DNA from: Thermomonas carbonis
Lineage (GTDB): Bacteria; Pseudomonadota; Gammaproteobacteria; Xanthomonadales; Xanthomonadaceae
Assembly: GCF_014396975.1 (NCBI RefSeq)
Contig: NZ_CP060719.1
Location: 2,762,001 to 2,826,000 of the forward strand
Length of the DNA stretch: 64,000 bases
Direction: 5' to 3'
This document shows positions 1 to 11,943 of the stretch, piece after piece. Positions within the stretch are counted from its first letter, which is position 1. Each line of letters opens with the position of its first letter. The notes beneath the pieces were generated by a model. That model had not been told where the DNA came from and did not search any database. It saw only the letters and a list, made by a program, of their open reading frames with translations. The position numbers and the translations under genes are program-made.

Positions 1-201
1 GACGAAGAGAGCCTGCCTGCGAATGTGCGGGTCACCCACCGTTCGCTGTTCGACGGCAGCAACCAGGGCATCGAACTGACAGACGCGCCGGCCTTCAGTT
101 TCCAGGGACATCCGGAGGCGTCGCCGGGTCCACACGATGTGTCCCCGCTGTTCGATCGATTCGTTGCGCTGATGTCGAACAAGCAAGCAGAGGTCAACTG
201 A
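1..201 (+). CDS. carA: carbamoyl-phosphate synthase small subunit, C-terminal 66 residues (partial)
   Basis: The window opens inside an ORF that ends one base before carB. The fragment contains the triad region of a class I glutamine amidotransferase, the '[11 protein letters not shown]' segment, in which the His and Glu belong to the Cys-His-Glu triad. CarA hydrolyses glutamine and channels ammonia to CarB for arginine and pyrimidine synthesis. The catalytic Cys lies upstream of the window. A stop codon one base from the carB ATG implies cotranscription and translational coupling. The identity is secure from the motif and the neighbour. Confidence 0.95.
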   Translation, partial: DEESLPANVRVTHRSLFDGSNQGIELTDAPAFSFQGHPEASPGPHDVSPLFDRFVALMSNKQAEVN

Positions 202-202
202 C

Positions 203-3441
<3,239 letters not shown>

Positions 3442-3442
<1 letters not shown>

Positions 3443-3918
3443 TGCATGCACCCATCACCGCGAAGGGCGCACTGCGCCTGCGCGCCGAACTGGAAGAACT
3501 GAAGTCGGTCAAGCGGCCGGAAGTGATCGCCGCGATCGCCGAAGCGCGTGCCCACGGCGACCTCAAGGAGAACGCCGAATACCACGCCGCGCGCGAGCAG
3601 CAGGGCTTCATCGAAGGCCGCATCAAGCATCTCGAAGGCGAGCTCTCGCATGCGCAGGTGATCGACATCGCCAACCTGTCGGTCGGCGACAAGGTGGTGT
3701 TCGGCGCCACCGTGGAACTGGCCGACGCCGACAGCGGCGAAGAGCGCACCTACCAGATCGTGGGCGACCTCGAAGCCGACATCAAGCAGGGCCTGATCGC
3801 GATTTCCTCGCCGGTCGCGCGCGCGATCATCGGCAAGCACGAGGGCGACGTGATCACCATCGAAGCGCCGGGCGGGATCCGCGAATACGAGATCGTCTCG
3901 GTCAAGTACCTGGGCTGA
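3442..3918 (+). CDS. greA: transcription elongation factor GreA
   Basis: The protein has 158 residues, the normal GreA length. The N-terminal coiled coil ('[17 protein letters not shown]' onward) carries the acidic tip '[16 protein letters not shown]', whose Asp and Glu reach into the RNA polymerase secondary channel and stimulate transcript cleavage. A C-terminal FKBP-like domain follows from about residue 80. I chose the ATG at 3442, which overlaps the carB stop (TGATG), because it gives the conserved N-terminus '[13 protein letters not shown]'. The open frame extends far upstream only as an out-of-frame shadow in carB. In Xanthomonas greA likewise follows carB and precedes rpfE. Confidence 0.97.
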
Positions 3919-3921
3919 GCG

Positions 3922-4851
3922 ATGCCGCGGCTGACCCTGCTGCTGCCGGCAACGTCACGGTTCGCCGGCGTGGCGCTGCCGCAGCTGCTTGCACGCGCAC
4001 TCGGGCGTGCAGATCGCTTCGCACATGAGCCGGGCGATGACGCGCAACTCGCGCGGCATTTCACCTTGTTGCCGAATCGCTGGGCGCACGCGGCGTTGAC
4101 CCGCGTGGTCGATGGTGGCCTCGAGGATGCACGGCTGTCCGGCTGGCTGCGCGCGGATCCGGCCTACATTCGCCCGGACATCAACGGCGCGCGGCTGCTC
4201 GCCACCGGCGACCCCCTGGGCATCGATGCCGATGATGTCGATGCGCTGCTTCCTGCGTTGCGCCCGTTGTTCGGCGATGTCGGCTTCCCGCTGGATGCGC
4301 CGCATCCCGGTCGCTGGTATTTGCGCTTGCCGACGGAGTCGAAATTGCCCGCGTTCGCATCGCCCGTGCAGGTGCTGGGCGATGACGTGTTCGAACATAT
4401 TCCGGCGGCTCCCGAAGCGCGCCGCTGGCGGGTGCTTTCCAGCGAGGCGCAGGTCGTGTTGCACAACCATCCGCACAACGCCCTGCGTGCCGCCGCCGGC
4501 AAGCCACCGATCAATTCTCTGTGGTTCTGGGGAGGCGGGGTGTTGCCCGACCACGTGGCGTGCGCATTCCCGACCGTGTATTCCGACGATCCCCTGCTGC
4601 AGGGACTGGCGCAGGTCGGCACGCTGTCTGCCATGCCACTGGATGCCGCCAAGGGATGCGATGCCGATGCGCTGATCGATCTGCGTGCGCAGCGCGATCC
4701 TCGCGCGTTGGTGAGCGACTGGCTGCTGCCTGCCGCACGCCATGCAGCACGTGGCGAAGTGTCGTTCGATTTCGCGGATGGACCGACGTTCCTGCTCCAA
4801 CTTGGCCAATCCTGGCGGTTCTGGCGCCGGAACATGCCACTCGTCCTCTGA
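3922..4851 (+). CDS. rpfE: RpfE-like regulatory protein (COG4255 family)
   Basis: The protein has 309 residues and starts three bases after greA. It has no recognisable catalytic domain, but it carries the 'SLWFWGGGVLP' segment (about residues 198-208) that I associate with the RpfE/COG4255 family, sometimes labelled phosphoglycerate-mutase-like. No signal peptide or transmembrane segment is evident. In Xanthomonas rpfE lies between greA and recJ and has a minor effect on extracellular enzymes; its biochemical function is unknown. Here recJ is displaced by a three-gene cassette that starts 90 bases downstream. The identity rests on this motif and on gene order, and function is not asserted. 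Confidence 0.8.
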   Translation: MPRLTLLLPATSRFAGVALPQLLARALGRADRFAHEPGDDAQLARHFTLLPNRWAHAALTRVVDGGLEDARLSGWLRADPAYIRPDINGARLLATGDPLGIDADDVDALLPALRPLFGDVGFPLDAPHPGRWYLRLPTESKLPAFASPVQVLGDDVFEHIPAAPEARRWRVLSSEAQVVLHNHPHNALRAAAGKPPINSLWFWGGGVLPDHVACAFPTVYSDDPLLQGLAQVGTLSAMPLDAAKGCDADALIDLRAQRDPRALVSDWLLPAARHAARGEVSFDFADGPTFLLQLGQSWRFWRRNMPLVL

Positions 4852-4941
4852 GATCCAGGCGAGTCGGGTATGCAGGAGCCACGGTGATCGTTCAGAATTG
4901 CCGGCAGTTTCGACCAAACGCAGAGTGGGGATCGTCCATTT

Positions 4942-6822
4942 GTGATCAGTCTTGCGCAGTGGAAGGTCACGCCGGGTGCGGGCTTCGGTTTTTTCCAGCC
5001 CGTGCTCACTGCGGTCGTGCAGGCGGATGGCGTGCCCGAGACGCTTCCCGCATGGCAACAGGAGGCCTTGGCAACGCTGTGCCATCGCCTTGATATCGAT
5101 GCGTTGCCCCCGATTCCTGCCGATGCGGTGTTCGATGCAGGGCGCTGGGTAGCGGCGATATCACATGGCCTGCAGCGCAACGCGCGGCTCGCGGTGTTTC
5201 AGTCTGCCCGCCTTGCGATCCCGACTCCGGCGGCCACTGGCCTGCGGCCAGGCGGGGCGCTGATAGCGCCCTATGCGAACCACCGGGCAACGATCGATTC
5301 GTTGCAGTACGCGGCCTCTGTGGTTTCGTCGATCCTGCAGGCGCGCAACGCCGGTGATGCAGAAACCGCCATCCAGCGGGCCGTGGCAGATGCCGAGCCG
5401 TTGCGGATGCAACTGGGCGCCTCTGGCGATGCGGGCGTGAATACCTATCGGATCCTCGCCGCGGCCGCCAAGGCACGCATTCCGTGCCTCCATCTGGTGG
5501 GCGGCACCTATCTGGTCGGTCAGGGACATCGGTCGCGCTGGCTGCTCAGCACGTTCACCGACAGGACCTCGCGAATCGGCTCGCAGATCGCCGGGAACAA
5601 GGCGGCGACTTCCACCCTGTTGGCCGCGAATGGACTGCCGGTCGCGAGGCACCTGCATGCCTCGAGCGTCATCGAAGCGGTCAAGGCTGCCGAGACTCTG
5701 GGCTATCCGGTCGTGGTCAAGCCGCTCGATCGCGAGAACGGGGTTGGCGTGCACGCTGGCCTCACCACTGCGGAGCAGGTCGAGCGGCTGGCCGCGGAGG
5801 CGCTCGTGCATAGCAACGCGCTGCTGGTTGAGCGTTTTCAGGCTGGCCGCGATTACCGGTTGACGGTCATGGGCGGCGAGACGATCAAGATGATCGAACG
5901 CGTGCCGGGTTCGGTCGTCGGCAATGGGCGTGACGACATCAGCGCACTTGTCGCCCAGGCCGGCAGGGACGATGCCGCGAAGCGACGCTCGCGCGAGCGT
6001 CGCCGCGAGCGATTGGCGCTCGATGGCGAAGCGCTGGAGCTGCTTGCCTTGGCGAACCTCGATGCCGGCAGCGTCCTCGCCGACGGCGAGCGCATCGTCC
6101 TGCGCCGTCGCTCGAACGTCTCCACTGGCGGCACCACCCGGCTGGTCGAGCGGCTGCATCCGGACAACCGTCGCCTCGCCGAAGACGCGGCGCGTGCGCT
6201 GCGGCTGGATGTGGCTGGCGTGGATCTGATCCTGCCCGACATCGAACGATCGTGGCGGGAGACCGGTGGCATCATCTGCGAGGTCAACAGCCAGCCGCAG
6301 TTGGGTGAACAGGACACGCCGGGGCTGTACCAATTGTTCCTCACCCGCTTGCTTGGCGGGAACGGCCGGATCCCGGCCACGCTGGTCATCTCGTCCTATC
6401 CCGACGCGGGCCGCGATCCGGAGTCGGTACGCCGCTTCGGACCCGATGCAGGCACGGCCATCGTGTACGGCGGTACTTTGACCGTCGCAGGGGCCATCCA
6501 CGCCACTTTCGGTGACAACCTGTTCTCCGCGGTGCGCGCGGCGCTGATGTCGGAACGAGTACACGCCCTGGTCGTCCTTGCATCCCCGCAGCGCCTGTTG
6601 CAATCGGGCTTGCCGCTGGATCTGTTCGACAACGTGCAGGTCTACTCGATCGCTGCCGACAATGCGAGCGAACCCGCCGAAGAGGAAGCGCGCAGGCTGT
6701 ACCGCATGCTGCGTCCACACGCACCCGGTCGCTGGGAGTTCCATGGCGATGGCCGGTTCGGCCGTGCGCTGGCGTCGCATGTGCAGATGGATGCAAACAC
6801 AGGCAGGGCAGGCGCGCCATGA
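4942..6822 (+). CDS. cyanophycin-synthetase-like ATP-grasp peptide ligase lacking the Mur-ligase half
   Basis: The protein has 626 residues. Residues about 130-215 match the region before the ATP-grasp fold in CphA, ending in 'STFTDRTS' and 'IAGNK'. A full ATP-grasp domain follows to about residue 475, with 'GYPVVVKPLDRENGVGV', 'GRDYRLTV', 'STGGTT' (about 393) and the metal-binding 'CEVNSQPQLG' (about 447). The usual C-terminal Mur-ligase domain is absent; about 150 unassigned residues remain. Such enzymes join a carboxylate to an amine through an acyl phosphate. The GTG start at 4942 follows an in-frame stop at 4885 and has only a weak upstream GGGGA. The stop overlaps the methyltransferase start (ATGA). 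The substrate is unknown. Confidence 0.8.
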   Translation: MISLAQWKVTPGAGFGFFQPVLTAVVQADGVPETLPAWQQEALATLCHRLDIDALPPIPADAVFDAGRWVAAISHGLQRNARLAVFQSARLAIPTPAATGLRPGGALIAPYANHRATIDSLQYAASVVSSILQARNAGDAETAIQRAVADAEPLRMQLGASGDAGVNTYRILAAAAKARIPCLHLVGGTYLVGQGHRSRWLLSTFTDRTSRIGSQIAGNKAATSTLLAANGLPVARHLHASSVIEAVKAAETLGYPVVVKPLDRENGVGVHAGLTTAEQVERLAAEALVHSNALLVERFQAGRDYRLTVMGGETIKMIERVPGSVVGNGRDDISALVAQAGRDDAAKRRSRERRRERLALDGEALELLALANLDAGSVLADGERIVLRRRSNVSTGGTTRLVERLHPDNRRLAEDAARALRLDVAGVDLILPDIERSWRETGGIICEVNSQPQLGEQDTPGLYQLFLTRLLGGNGRIPATLVISSYPDAGRDPESVRRFGPDAGTAIVYGGTLTVAGAIHATFGDNLFSAVRAALMSERVHALVVLASPQRLLQSGLPLDLFDNVQVYSIAADNASEPAEEEARRLYRMLRPHAPGRWEFHGDGRFGRALASHVQMDANTGRAGAP

Positions 6823-7703
6823 CGGATCACGCACGTAGCGGAGCAAGCGCCGGGATGCCGGACCTGATGCAACGCAGCGCGATGCTGGCGACGCGCTGGG
6901 CTCCCACGCGGTGTACATCGCAAGGCAACAAGGACGATTGCAGTTGGTATCACGGTGCGTGGCCCATGTTGCGTGGCCTCGGCGTGCTGCAGGGCGTCGA
7001 TGGCGATGCCGATTTCTTCCATGCGTCGATCGCCGAGTTCGCATGCGACGGCCAGCGGGTGCTGATCACCGCTGCGGCCGATCAGGCCATCCTGTCGCTG
7101 GTGCTCGAGGCATTCCGTTCGCGCGGCGCGGAGCCACGGGTCACGGTTGTCGATCGTTGCCCGACCGCGCTCGCACTCAATCGCTGGTACGGACGCTGGC
7201 AGGGTGCGCGCGTCGCGACCGAACATGCCGACATCACCGATTACGTCTCGTCGGTGGAATTCGATGTCATCACGACCCATTCGATCCTGAGTTTCATTCC
7301 CGAGTCTCTGCGTCCGCGCCTGTATGCGAATTGGCGGAGGTTGCTCGCCAGCGGCGGCCGCCTGGTCATCGCCCAGGCAGTTCGACCGCATGCGGACGAG
7401 GGTGCGGTGCGCGCGTTCGATGCCGACGAAGTGGATCGTTTCGTTGCGCGCGCGGAGGCGCGAGCCGAGTTGCGCGACATCGGCCTGACCCTCGACCAGA
7501 TACGCTCGCTAGCGCGGCGTTTCGCCACGCACAAGACCGCGCTCAGCGTGGGCTCGGCCGACGCCATCGTGTCCGGGTTGGAACACGCCGGCTTCGAGAT
7601 CGTCAGCCTCCAGCAGCAACGTCGCGCAGCCGATTACGCGTCGGCCAGCCCGGAGCGGCCGGACGCGATCCTCAACACCCGCATCGTGGCCCGCGCGCCA
7701 TGA
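6819..7703 (+). CDS. class I SAM-dependent methyltransferase of unknown substrate
   Basis: The protein has 294 residues. It shows a Rossmann-like pattern: a degenerate motif I region 'RVLITAAADQAILSLVL' (about 79-95), an acidic strand end 'VTVVDRC' (about 109), and 'FDVITTHSILSFIP' (about 147-160) followed by 'LLASGGRLVIAQ' (about 175), the usual motif order for methyltransferases. Motif I lacks the typical GxGxG glycines, so the SAM pocket may be atypical. The ATG overlaps the upstream ligase stop by four bases, which implies coupled synthesis and probably a shared pathway. The fold assignment is moderately secure. The acceptor, such as a carboxylate, amine or hydroxyl of a small peptide, cannot be told from sequence. 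Confidence 0.7.
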   Translation: MTDHARSGASAGMPDLMQRSAMLATRWAPTRCTSQGNKDDCSWYHGAWPMLRGLGVLQGVDGDADFFHASIAEFACDGQRVLITAAADQAILSLVLEAFRSRGAEPRVTVVDRCPTALALNRWYGRWQGARVATEHADITDYVSSVEFDVITTHSILSFIPESLRPRLYANWRRLLASGGRLVIAQAVRPHADEGAVRAFDADEVDRFVARAEARAELRDIGLTLDQIRSLARRFATHKTALSVGSADAIVSGLEHAGFEIVSLQQQRRAADYASASPERPDAILNTRIVARAP

Positions 7704-7737
7704 CGCGCCATCCGCAAACCAGCACGGAATCGACGAC

Positions 7738-8892
7738 ATGACCGAACGCGCACGCATCGCCGGTTTCCGCCTTTGGCATGTCCGTCTCCCGTTCCGCTCA
7801 CGCATGCGCTCGTCGCGCGGCGCTGCCGATGCAGGCGAGAAGGTCATCCTCGAACTGATCGACGCCGATGGTGCCACCGGTCTCGGCGAGGCATCGGTGA
7901 TCTTCCCCAGCCGCAGCGGCGAGACCGCGGGCACCATCTTCGTCGCGCTGCGCGATCTGTATGGCCCACGCCTGATCGGCATGGATGCGATGGCCCTGGC
8001 GCGGGTGCTCGATTCGCTGGAATCTTCGACGTCCGAGCAATTCGCATTCCTGGCGTCGAAATGCGCAATCGACATCGCCTTGCATGATCTGAAGGCGCGC
8101 CGGCTCGGGCTTCCGGTCTGCGAACTGCTGGGTGGCGGATCGCGTTCGTCGTTCGCGTTGTCGCGCAGCATGTCGATCATGCCCACGCCGGCCTTGCTGG
8201 ACACCGCAGCCAGGCTCGCCGCCGACGGCTATCGCCTGCTCACGATGAAAGGAACGAATGCGTGGCGCGAGGACCTCGCCGCATTCGAGGCGCTGCGTGC
8301 TTCGCTGCCGAGGGAGGTCATGATCGAGATCGATCCCAATCAGGCCTGGCAGCCGAAGGATGCGATCGCGTTCGACCGCGTCGCGCAGCCGCTGGGCCTG
8401 GAGTGCATCGAGCAGCCTTGTGCGTGGTGGGACTTGAACGGCATGCGTCTGGTCACCGCGTCGACCGTGTCGCGGATCGCCGCCGACGAATCCGTGTTGA
8501 GCGCAGCCGATGTATTCCGCGTCGCGCAGGCGGGTGCCGCGGACATGGTCACGATCAAATTGGCCAAGTCAGGCGGCTTCCGAGCATCCGGCCAGATCGT
8601 CGACCTGGCCTTGAATGCCGGGTTGACCTGCAACATGGGCTCCAAGCATCCACTGGGCGTCGGTACTGCGGCGCTCCTGCATTTTGCCGCCGCCTACCCG
8701 GGCGTAGGTGAGTTTCTGGGCTATGGCTCGGCGCTGGAGCGCTTCACCTCCGACGTGATCGAACAGGTAATCGAGGTGCGCGACGGCCAGGCGTTCCTGC
8801 CCGAAGGCGACGGACTGGGTGTGACCCTGGATCGCGAGGCGCTTGCACGCCATGCGCTTGGCACGTTCGATTCCTTCGCGGAAGCGCATTGA
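7738..8892 (+). CDS. enolase-superfamily (muconate lactonizing/dipeptide epimerase-like) enzyme
   Basis: The protein has 384 residues with a capping domain and a TIM barrel of the MLE subgroup. Metal ligands are D199 ('EIDPNQAW'), E225 ('CIEQP') and D250 ('AADES'). Catalytic lysines are K171 ('TMKGT') and K274 ('TIKLAKSGG'). The first lysine of the usual KxK pair is Thr169. The DxD motif that dipeptide epimerases use to hold the substrate ammonium is not visible near the last barrel strand, where 'GEFLGYGSA' stands instead. It may therefore be a racemase or epimerase of an N-blocked or larger substrate, or a cycloisomerase. It starts 34 bases after the methyltransferase and completes the cassette. 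Confidence 0.8.
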   Translation: MTERARIAGFRLWHVRLPFRSRMRSSRGAADAGEKVILELIDADGATGLGEASVIFPSRSGETAGTIFVALRDLYGPRLIGMDAMALARVLDSLESSTSEQFAFLASKCAIDIALHDLKARRLGLPVCELLGGGSRSSFALSRSMSIMPTPALLDTAARLAADGYRLLTMKGTNAWREDLAAFEALRASLPREVMIEIDPNQAWQPKDAIAFDRVAQPLGLECIEQPCAWWDLNGMRLVTASTVSRIAADESVLSAADVFRVAQAGAADMVTIKLAKSGGFRASGQIVDLALNAGLTCNMGSKHPLGVGTAALLHFAAAYPGVGEFLGYGSALERFTSDVIEQVIEVRDGQAFLPEGDGLGVTLDREALARHALGTFDSFAEAH

Positions 8893-8959
8893 TCTTGATG
8901 AATCCGGTGATTCGTGCGGGTCGCGGACGGCTGCAGGCAACTTTGAATTGCCCGGCGCC

Positions 8960-10660
8960 ATGACGGCAAACCGTCGCATCGTCCGTCGCGACGCCGTCGA
9001 AGCGCGCGGCGACTGGCCGGCGTCATGGCCTCCGCTGCTGCGCCGCGTGCATGCCGCGCGCGGCAGCGATGCGCGCAGCGCGATGCCACGGCTCGTGGAT
9101 CTGTTGCCGTTCGCCGAGATGCGTGGGATCGATGCTGCCGTCGACTTGCTGCGCGATGCGATCAACCGCGATGCACGCATCCTCGTTGTCGGCGATTTCG
9201 ATTGCGATGGCGCGACCGCCTGCGCAGTCGGTGTGCGCGGGCTGCGCATGCTCGGTGCGAAACACGTGATGCATGCAGTGCCGAACCGGATCGTCCACGG
9301 CTACGGGATGACCCCGGGGCTGGTGGAGGAGCTCGCGGCGCTGCAGCCCGAGCTGGTGGTCACCGTGGACCACGGCATTGCCTGCCATGCCGGCATCAAC
9401 GCTGCCAAGGCGCGCGGTTGGCAGGTGCTGGTCACCGATCACCATTTGCCCGGCCCGACGCTGCCGGCGGCCGACGCCATCGTCAATCCGAACCAGCCGG
9501 GCGACAGCTTCGCCAGCAAGGCGATGGCCGGCGTCGGGGTAATCTTCTACCTGTTGCTGGCGCTGCGGGCGCGGCTCGGTGCCACCGCGGATCTGACGTC
9601 GCTGCTGGACCTGGTCGCGGTCGGCACGGTGGCGGACATGGTGCCGCTGGATGCGAACAATCGGGCCCTGATCGGTGCCGGGCTGCGACGCCTGCGTGCG
9701 GGGCAGGGCTGCGCCGGCTTGCGCGCCCTGATCGATGTTTCCGGCCGACGCGAGACCACCCTCAGCCCCAATGACATCGGCTTCGCGATCGGGCCGCGGA
9801 TCAATGCGGCGGGCCGGTTGGAGGACATGGGCATCGGCATCGAATGCCTGCTCACCGATGACGTGGGCCACGCCCGTCAACTCGCCGCGGTCCTGCACGG
9901 GATCAACGAGGAACGTCGCGCGGTGCAGGGCGACATGCAGGAAGTGGCGGATTCGCGGGTGGATGGCGTGGGATCGGACGCGCCCGCTGCCTGCCTGTTC
10001 GACGAAGCCTGGCATCCAGGCGTGGTCGGACTGGTCGCCTCGAAGCTGAAAGAGCGCCTGCATCGACCGGCTATCGCCTTTGCACCGGTCGAGTCGGGCG
10101 GCACGGCATTGCGCGGTTCGGCGCGCTCGATCCCCGGCTTCCATATCCGTGATGCGCTGGCCCTGGTCGATGCGCGCCATCCGGGCCTGATCGACCGTTT
10201 CGGCGGTCATGCGATGGCGGCGGGGTTGAGCCTGCAAGCGGAGGCCTTCCCCGCGTTCCGCGATGCCTTCCTGCAGGTCGCCCGGGACTGGCTCACCGAT
10301 GATCTGTTGACCGATGTATTGCGCAGCGATGGCGAATTGAGCAGCCATGATTTCCACATCGATACCGCACTGGCCCTGCGCGATGGTGGCCATTGGGGCC
10401 AAGGCTACGCCGAGCCGCTGTTCGATGGCGAGTTCGAGGTGCTGGCATGGCGCATCGTCGGCGAGCGCCATCTGAAGCTGGAGCTGGGCATGGGCCACCA
10501 ACGCCTGAATGCCATCCACTTCGGCGGCTGGGACGGCGATGCACCGCCATCGCGGCTGCGCATCGCTTATCGGCTCGCACCGGATGATTACCGCGGCGGT
10601 GGCGCTATCCAGTTGCTGGTGGTGCACCGGGAACCGGCCTCGGCGTCGCTTCCCGCTTGA
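8960..10660 (+). CDS. recJ: single-stranded-DNA-specific 5'-3' exonuclease RecJ
   Basis: The protein has 566 residues from the ATG at 8960, close to E. coli RecJ (577). DHH-family motifs are present: 'VVGDFDCDGATA' (motif I), 'TVDHGI' (motif II) and 'VTDHHLPG' (motif III, the DHH triad), then a DHHA1 domain with 'RFGGHAMAAG'. RecJ degrades 5' single strands in RecFOR recombination and mismatch repair. The frame stays open upstream into the previous gene, but that extension ('MHAMRLARSI...') overlaps it by about 50 bases and looks like shadow. No strong Shine-Dalgarno sequence precedes 8960. The 3' end overlaps the convergent acyltransferase gene by 56 bases. Confidence 0.96.
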   Translation: MTANRRIVRRDAVEARGDWPASWPPLLRRVHAARGSDARSAMPRLVDLLPFAEMRGIDAAVDLLRDAINRDARILVVGDFDCDGATACAVGVRGLRMLGAKHVMHAVPNRIVHGYGMTPGLVEELAALQPELVVTVDHGIACHAGINAAKARGWQVLVTDHHLPGPTLPAADAIVNPNQPGDSFASKAMAGVGVIFYLLLALRARLGATADLTSLLDLVAVGTVADMVPLDANNRALIGAGLRRLRAGQGCAGLRALIDVSGRRETTLSPNDIGFAIGPRINAAGRLEDMGIGIECLLTDDVGHARQLAAVLHGINEERRAVQGDMQEVADSRVDGVGSDAPAACLFDEAWHPGVVGLVASKLKERLHRPAIAFAPVESGGTALRGSARSIPGFHIRDALALVDARHPGLIDRFGGHAMAAGLSLQAEAFPAFRDAFLQVARDWLTDDLLTDVLRSDGELSSHDFHIDTALALRDGGHWGQGYAEPLFDGEFEVLAWRIVGERHLKLELGMGHQRLNAIHFGGWDGDAPPSRLRIAYRLAPDDYRGGGAIQLLVVHREPASASLPA

Positions 10661-11846
10661 GCCCGAACAACGGTCGCAACAACGGGACGCGACGGATGAC
10701 CTCGTAGCCCAGCAGGCACAACGCGAACGTGACGCCGATCAGCAGCGGACCCTCCTGCACGGGCGCGATATGCAGCGGCTTCAGTGAATGCGCCAGGACC
10801 ACGATGACGGTCTGATGGAGGATGTAGAAGGGGAAGACCGCTGCGGTCAGGTAACGCAACAACGGGCTGTCCTTGGGGTTCCAGCTGCGGGCATACCCCA
10901 GGATCGCGCTCATCGCAGCCCACTCCATCATTCCCCAGAACGTCCAGATCAGGCTCATCCAGCGCGACGGAATGGGGTCGACGCCGTCGAACGCGAAGAA
11001 CAGCGCCAGCATCAGCACATAGCTGGCGATCGCCAGCAGCAGCATCCTGTGCCGGTATCGGCGCAACGTCTCCCAGACGCCATCCGCCGATGCCAGCAGG
11101 TATCCGATCGCGAACACCAGCCCGTACTGCAGGTGGTTGTAGGCATCTTCGACCAGGTCATGGCTCGACGGCGCATGCGGATACACCAACACGCGCGTCG
11201 CGACCAGCACCAGCATCGGCCACCACAAGATGCCCTGGCCGCTGCATGCCTTGCGTACGACTCCCGCAATATTGTCCCGCCATGCCAGCGGCAACAGGCG
11301 CGCGCCCCACAGAACCGCCGTGTACAACCACAGGTAGGCGATGAACCACAGGTGGTTCCACGTCGGTGCGTCCACGCAGTCGCCCGGTGCCATGCAATGG
11401 AGGTCGCCACCCTTCAGGTAGTCGGCCATGAAACCCAAGTAGCTGGCGCTGTAGCCGCCCGGGACTTTCTCGACCAGCTCGAAATAGGCTTGGGGCGGCA
11501 CCACGACGTACATGCCGAACAGCAGCGGCAGCAGCAGCCGCCACGAGCGCTGTGGCAGGAAACCTTGCGGACGTTTCGCCAGCAGATGCGCGGTGGCAAC
11601 GCCCGACACCAGGAACAGCAGTGCGAGCCGCCAGGGCGCGCTGAGGACCATCAGCGGCTCCAGCGCGGGAACCAGCTCCGCGCTTTTGACGTGGAAGTCC
11701 CAGCTCACGTAGTACATGCCCACGTGGTAGGGGACCAGCAGGGCGAAGGCAAGGATGCGGACCCAGTCGAGATCATGTCGGCGCTGCACGGTGGTGGTTC
11801 CGGTTCGAGGCAGCGGCCAGCGTCGAGTCCGCCTGCGCGTACCCAC
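10605..11846 (-). CDS. acyltransferase family 3 integral membrane protein
   Basis: The protein has up to 413 residues with about ten hydrophobic helices. The N-terminal helix carries the family signature 'DLDWVRILAFALLVPYHVGM', whose His is the conserved acyltransferase-3 residue, followed by 'FLVSGVATAHLL' and, near the C-terminus, 'FPFYILHQTVIVV'. Members move acyl groups onto cell-surface glycans or other acceptors; OpgC of osmoregulated periplasmic glucans is one example. The GTG at 11846 is the longest start; a GTG at 11789, just before 'QRRHDLDW', is at least as plausible. It is convergent with recJ, and the last 56 bases are shared antisense. The acceptor is unknown. Confidence 0.85.
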   Translation of the reverse strand: MGTRRRTRRWPLPRTGTTTVQRRHDLDWVRILAFALLVPYHVGMYYVSWDFHVKSAELVPALEPLMVLSAPWRLALLFLVSGVATAHLLAKRPQGFLPQRSWRLLLPLLFGMYVVVPPQAYFELVEKVPGGYSASYLGFMADYLKGGDLHCMAPGDCVDAPTWNHLWFIAYLWLYTAVLWGARLLPLAWRDNIAGVVRKACSGQGILWWPMLVLVATRVLVYPHAPSSHDLVEDAYNHLQYGLVFAIGYLLASADGVWETLRRYRHRMLLLAIASYVLMLALFFAFDGVDPIPSRWMSLIWTFWGMMEWAAMSAILGYARSWNPKDSPLLRYLTAAVFPFYILHQTVIVVLAHSLKPLHIAPVQEGPLLIGVTFALCLLGYEVIRRVPLLRPLFGLKREATPRPVPGAPPATG

Positions 11847-11931
11847 AGCATGAGGTGACGGCAGGACGCCGTTCGGGGGCGAGTCGCGGGTCGCAGGGAC
11901 GGGCCGGGGCGACCAACCGGGATGCCACTCC

Positions 11932-11937
11932 TACAAT
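11932..11937 (+). promoter_or_regulatory. candidate -10 element of rpfD (leaderless transcript)
   Basis: TACAAT lies exactly six bases before the rpfD ATG, so transcription would begin at or next to the start codon. There is no Shine-Dalgarno sequence between them and no convincing -35 hexamer at 17 bases. The same spacing is seen at clpS and rarA. Confidence 0.5.
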
Positions 11938-11943
11938 GCGCGA

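Noticed and set aside
8843..8959. A 39-residue N-terminal extension of RecJ
   Set aside because: It overlaps the coding end of the enolase-family gene and is absent from RecJ proteins; ATG 8960 gives the usual length.
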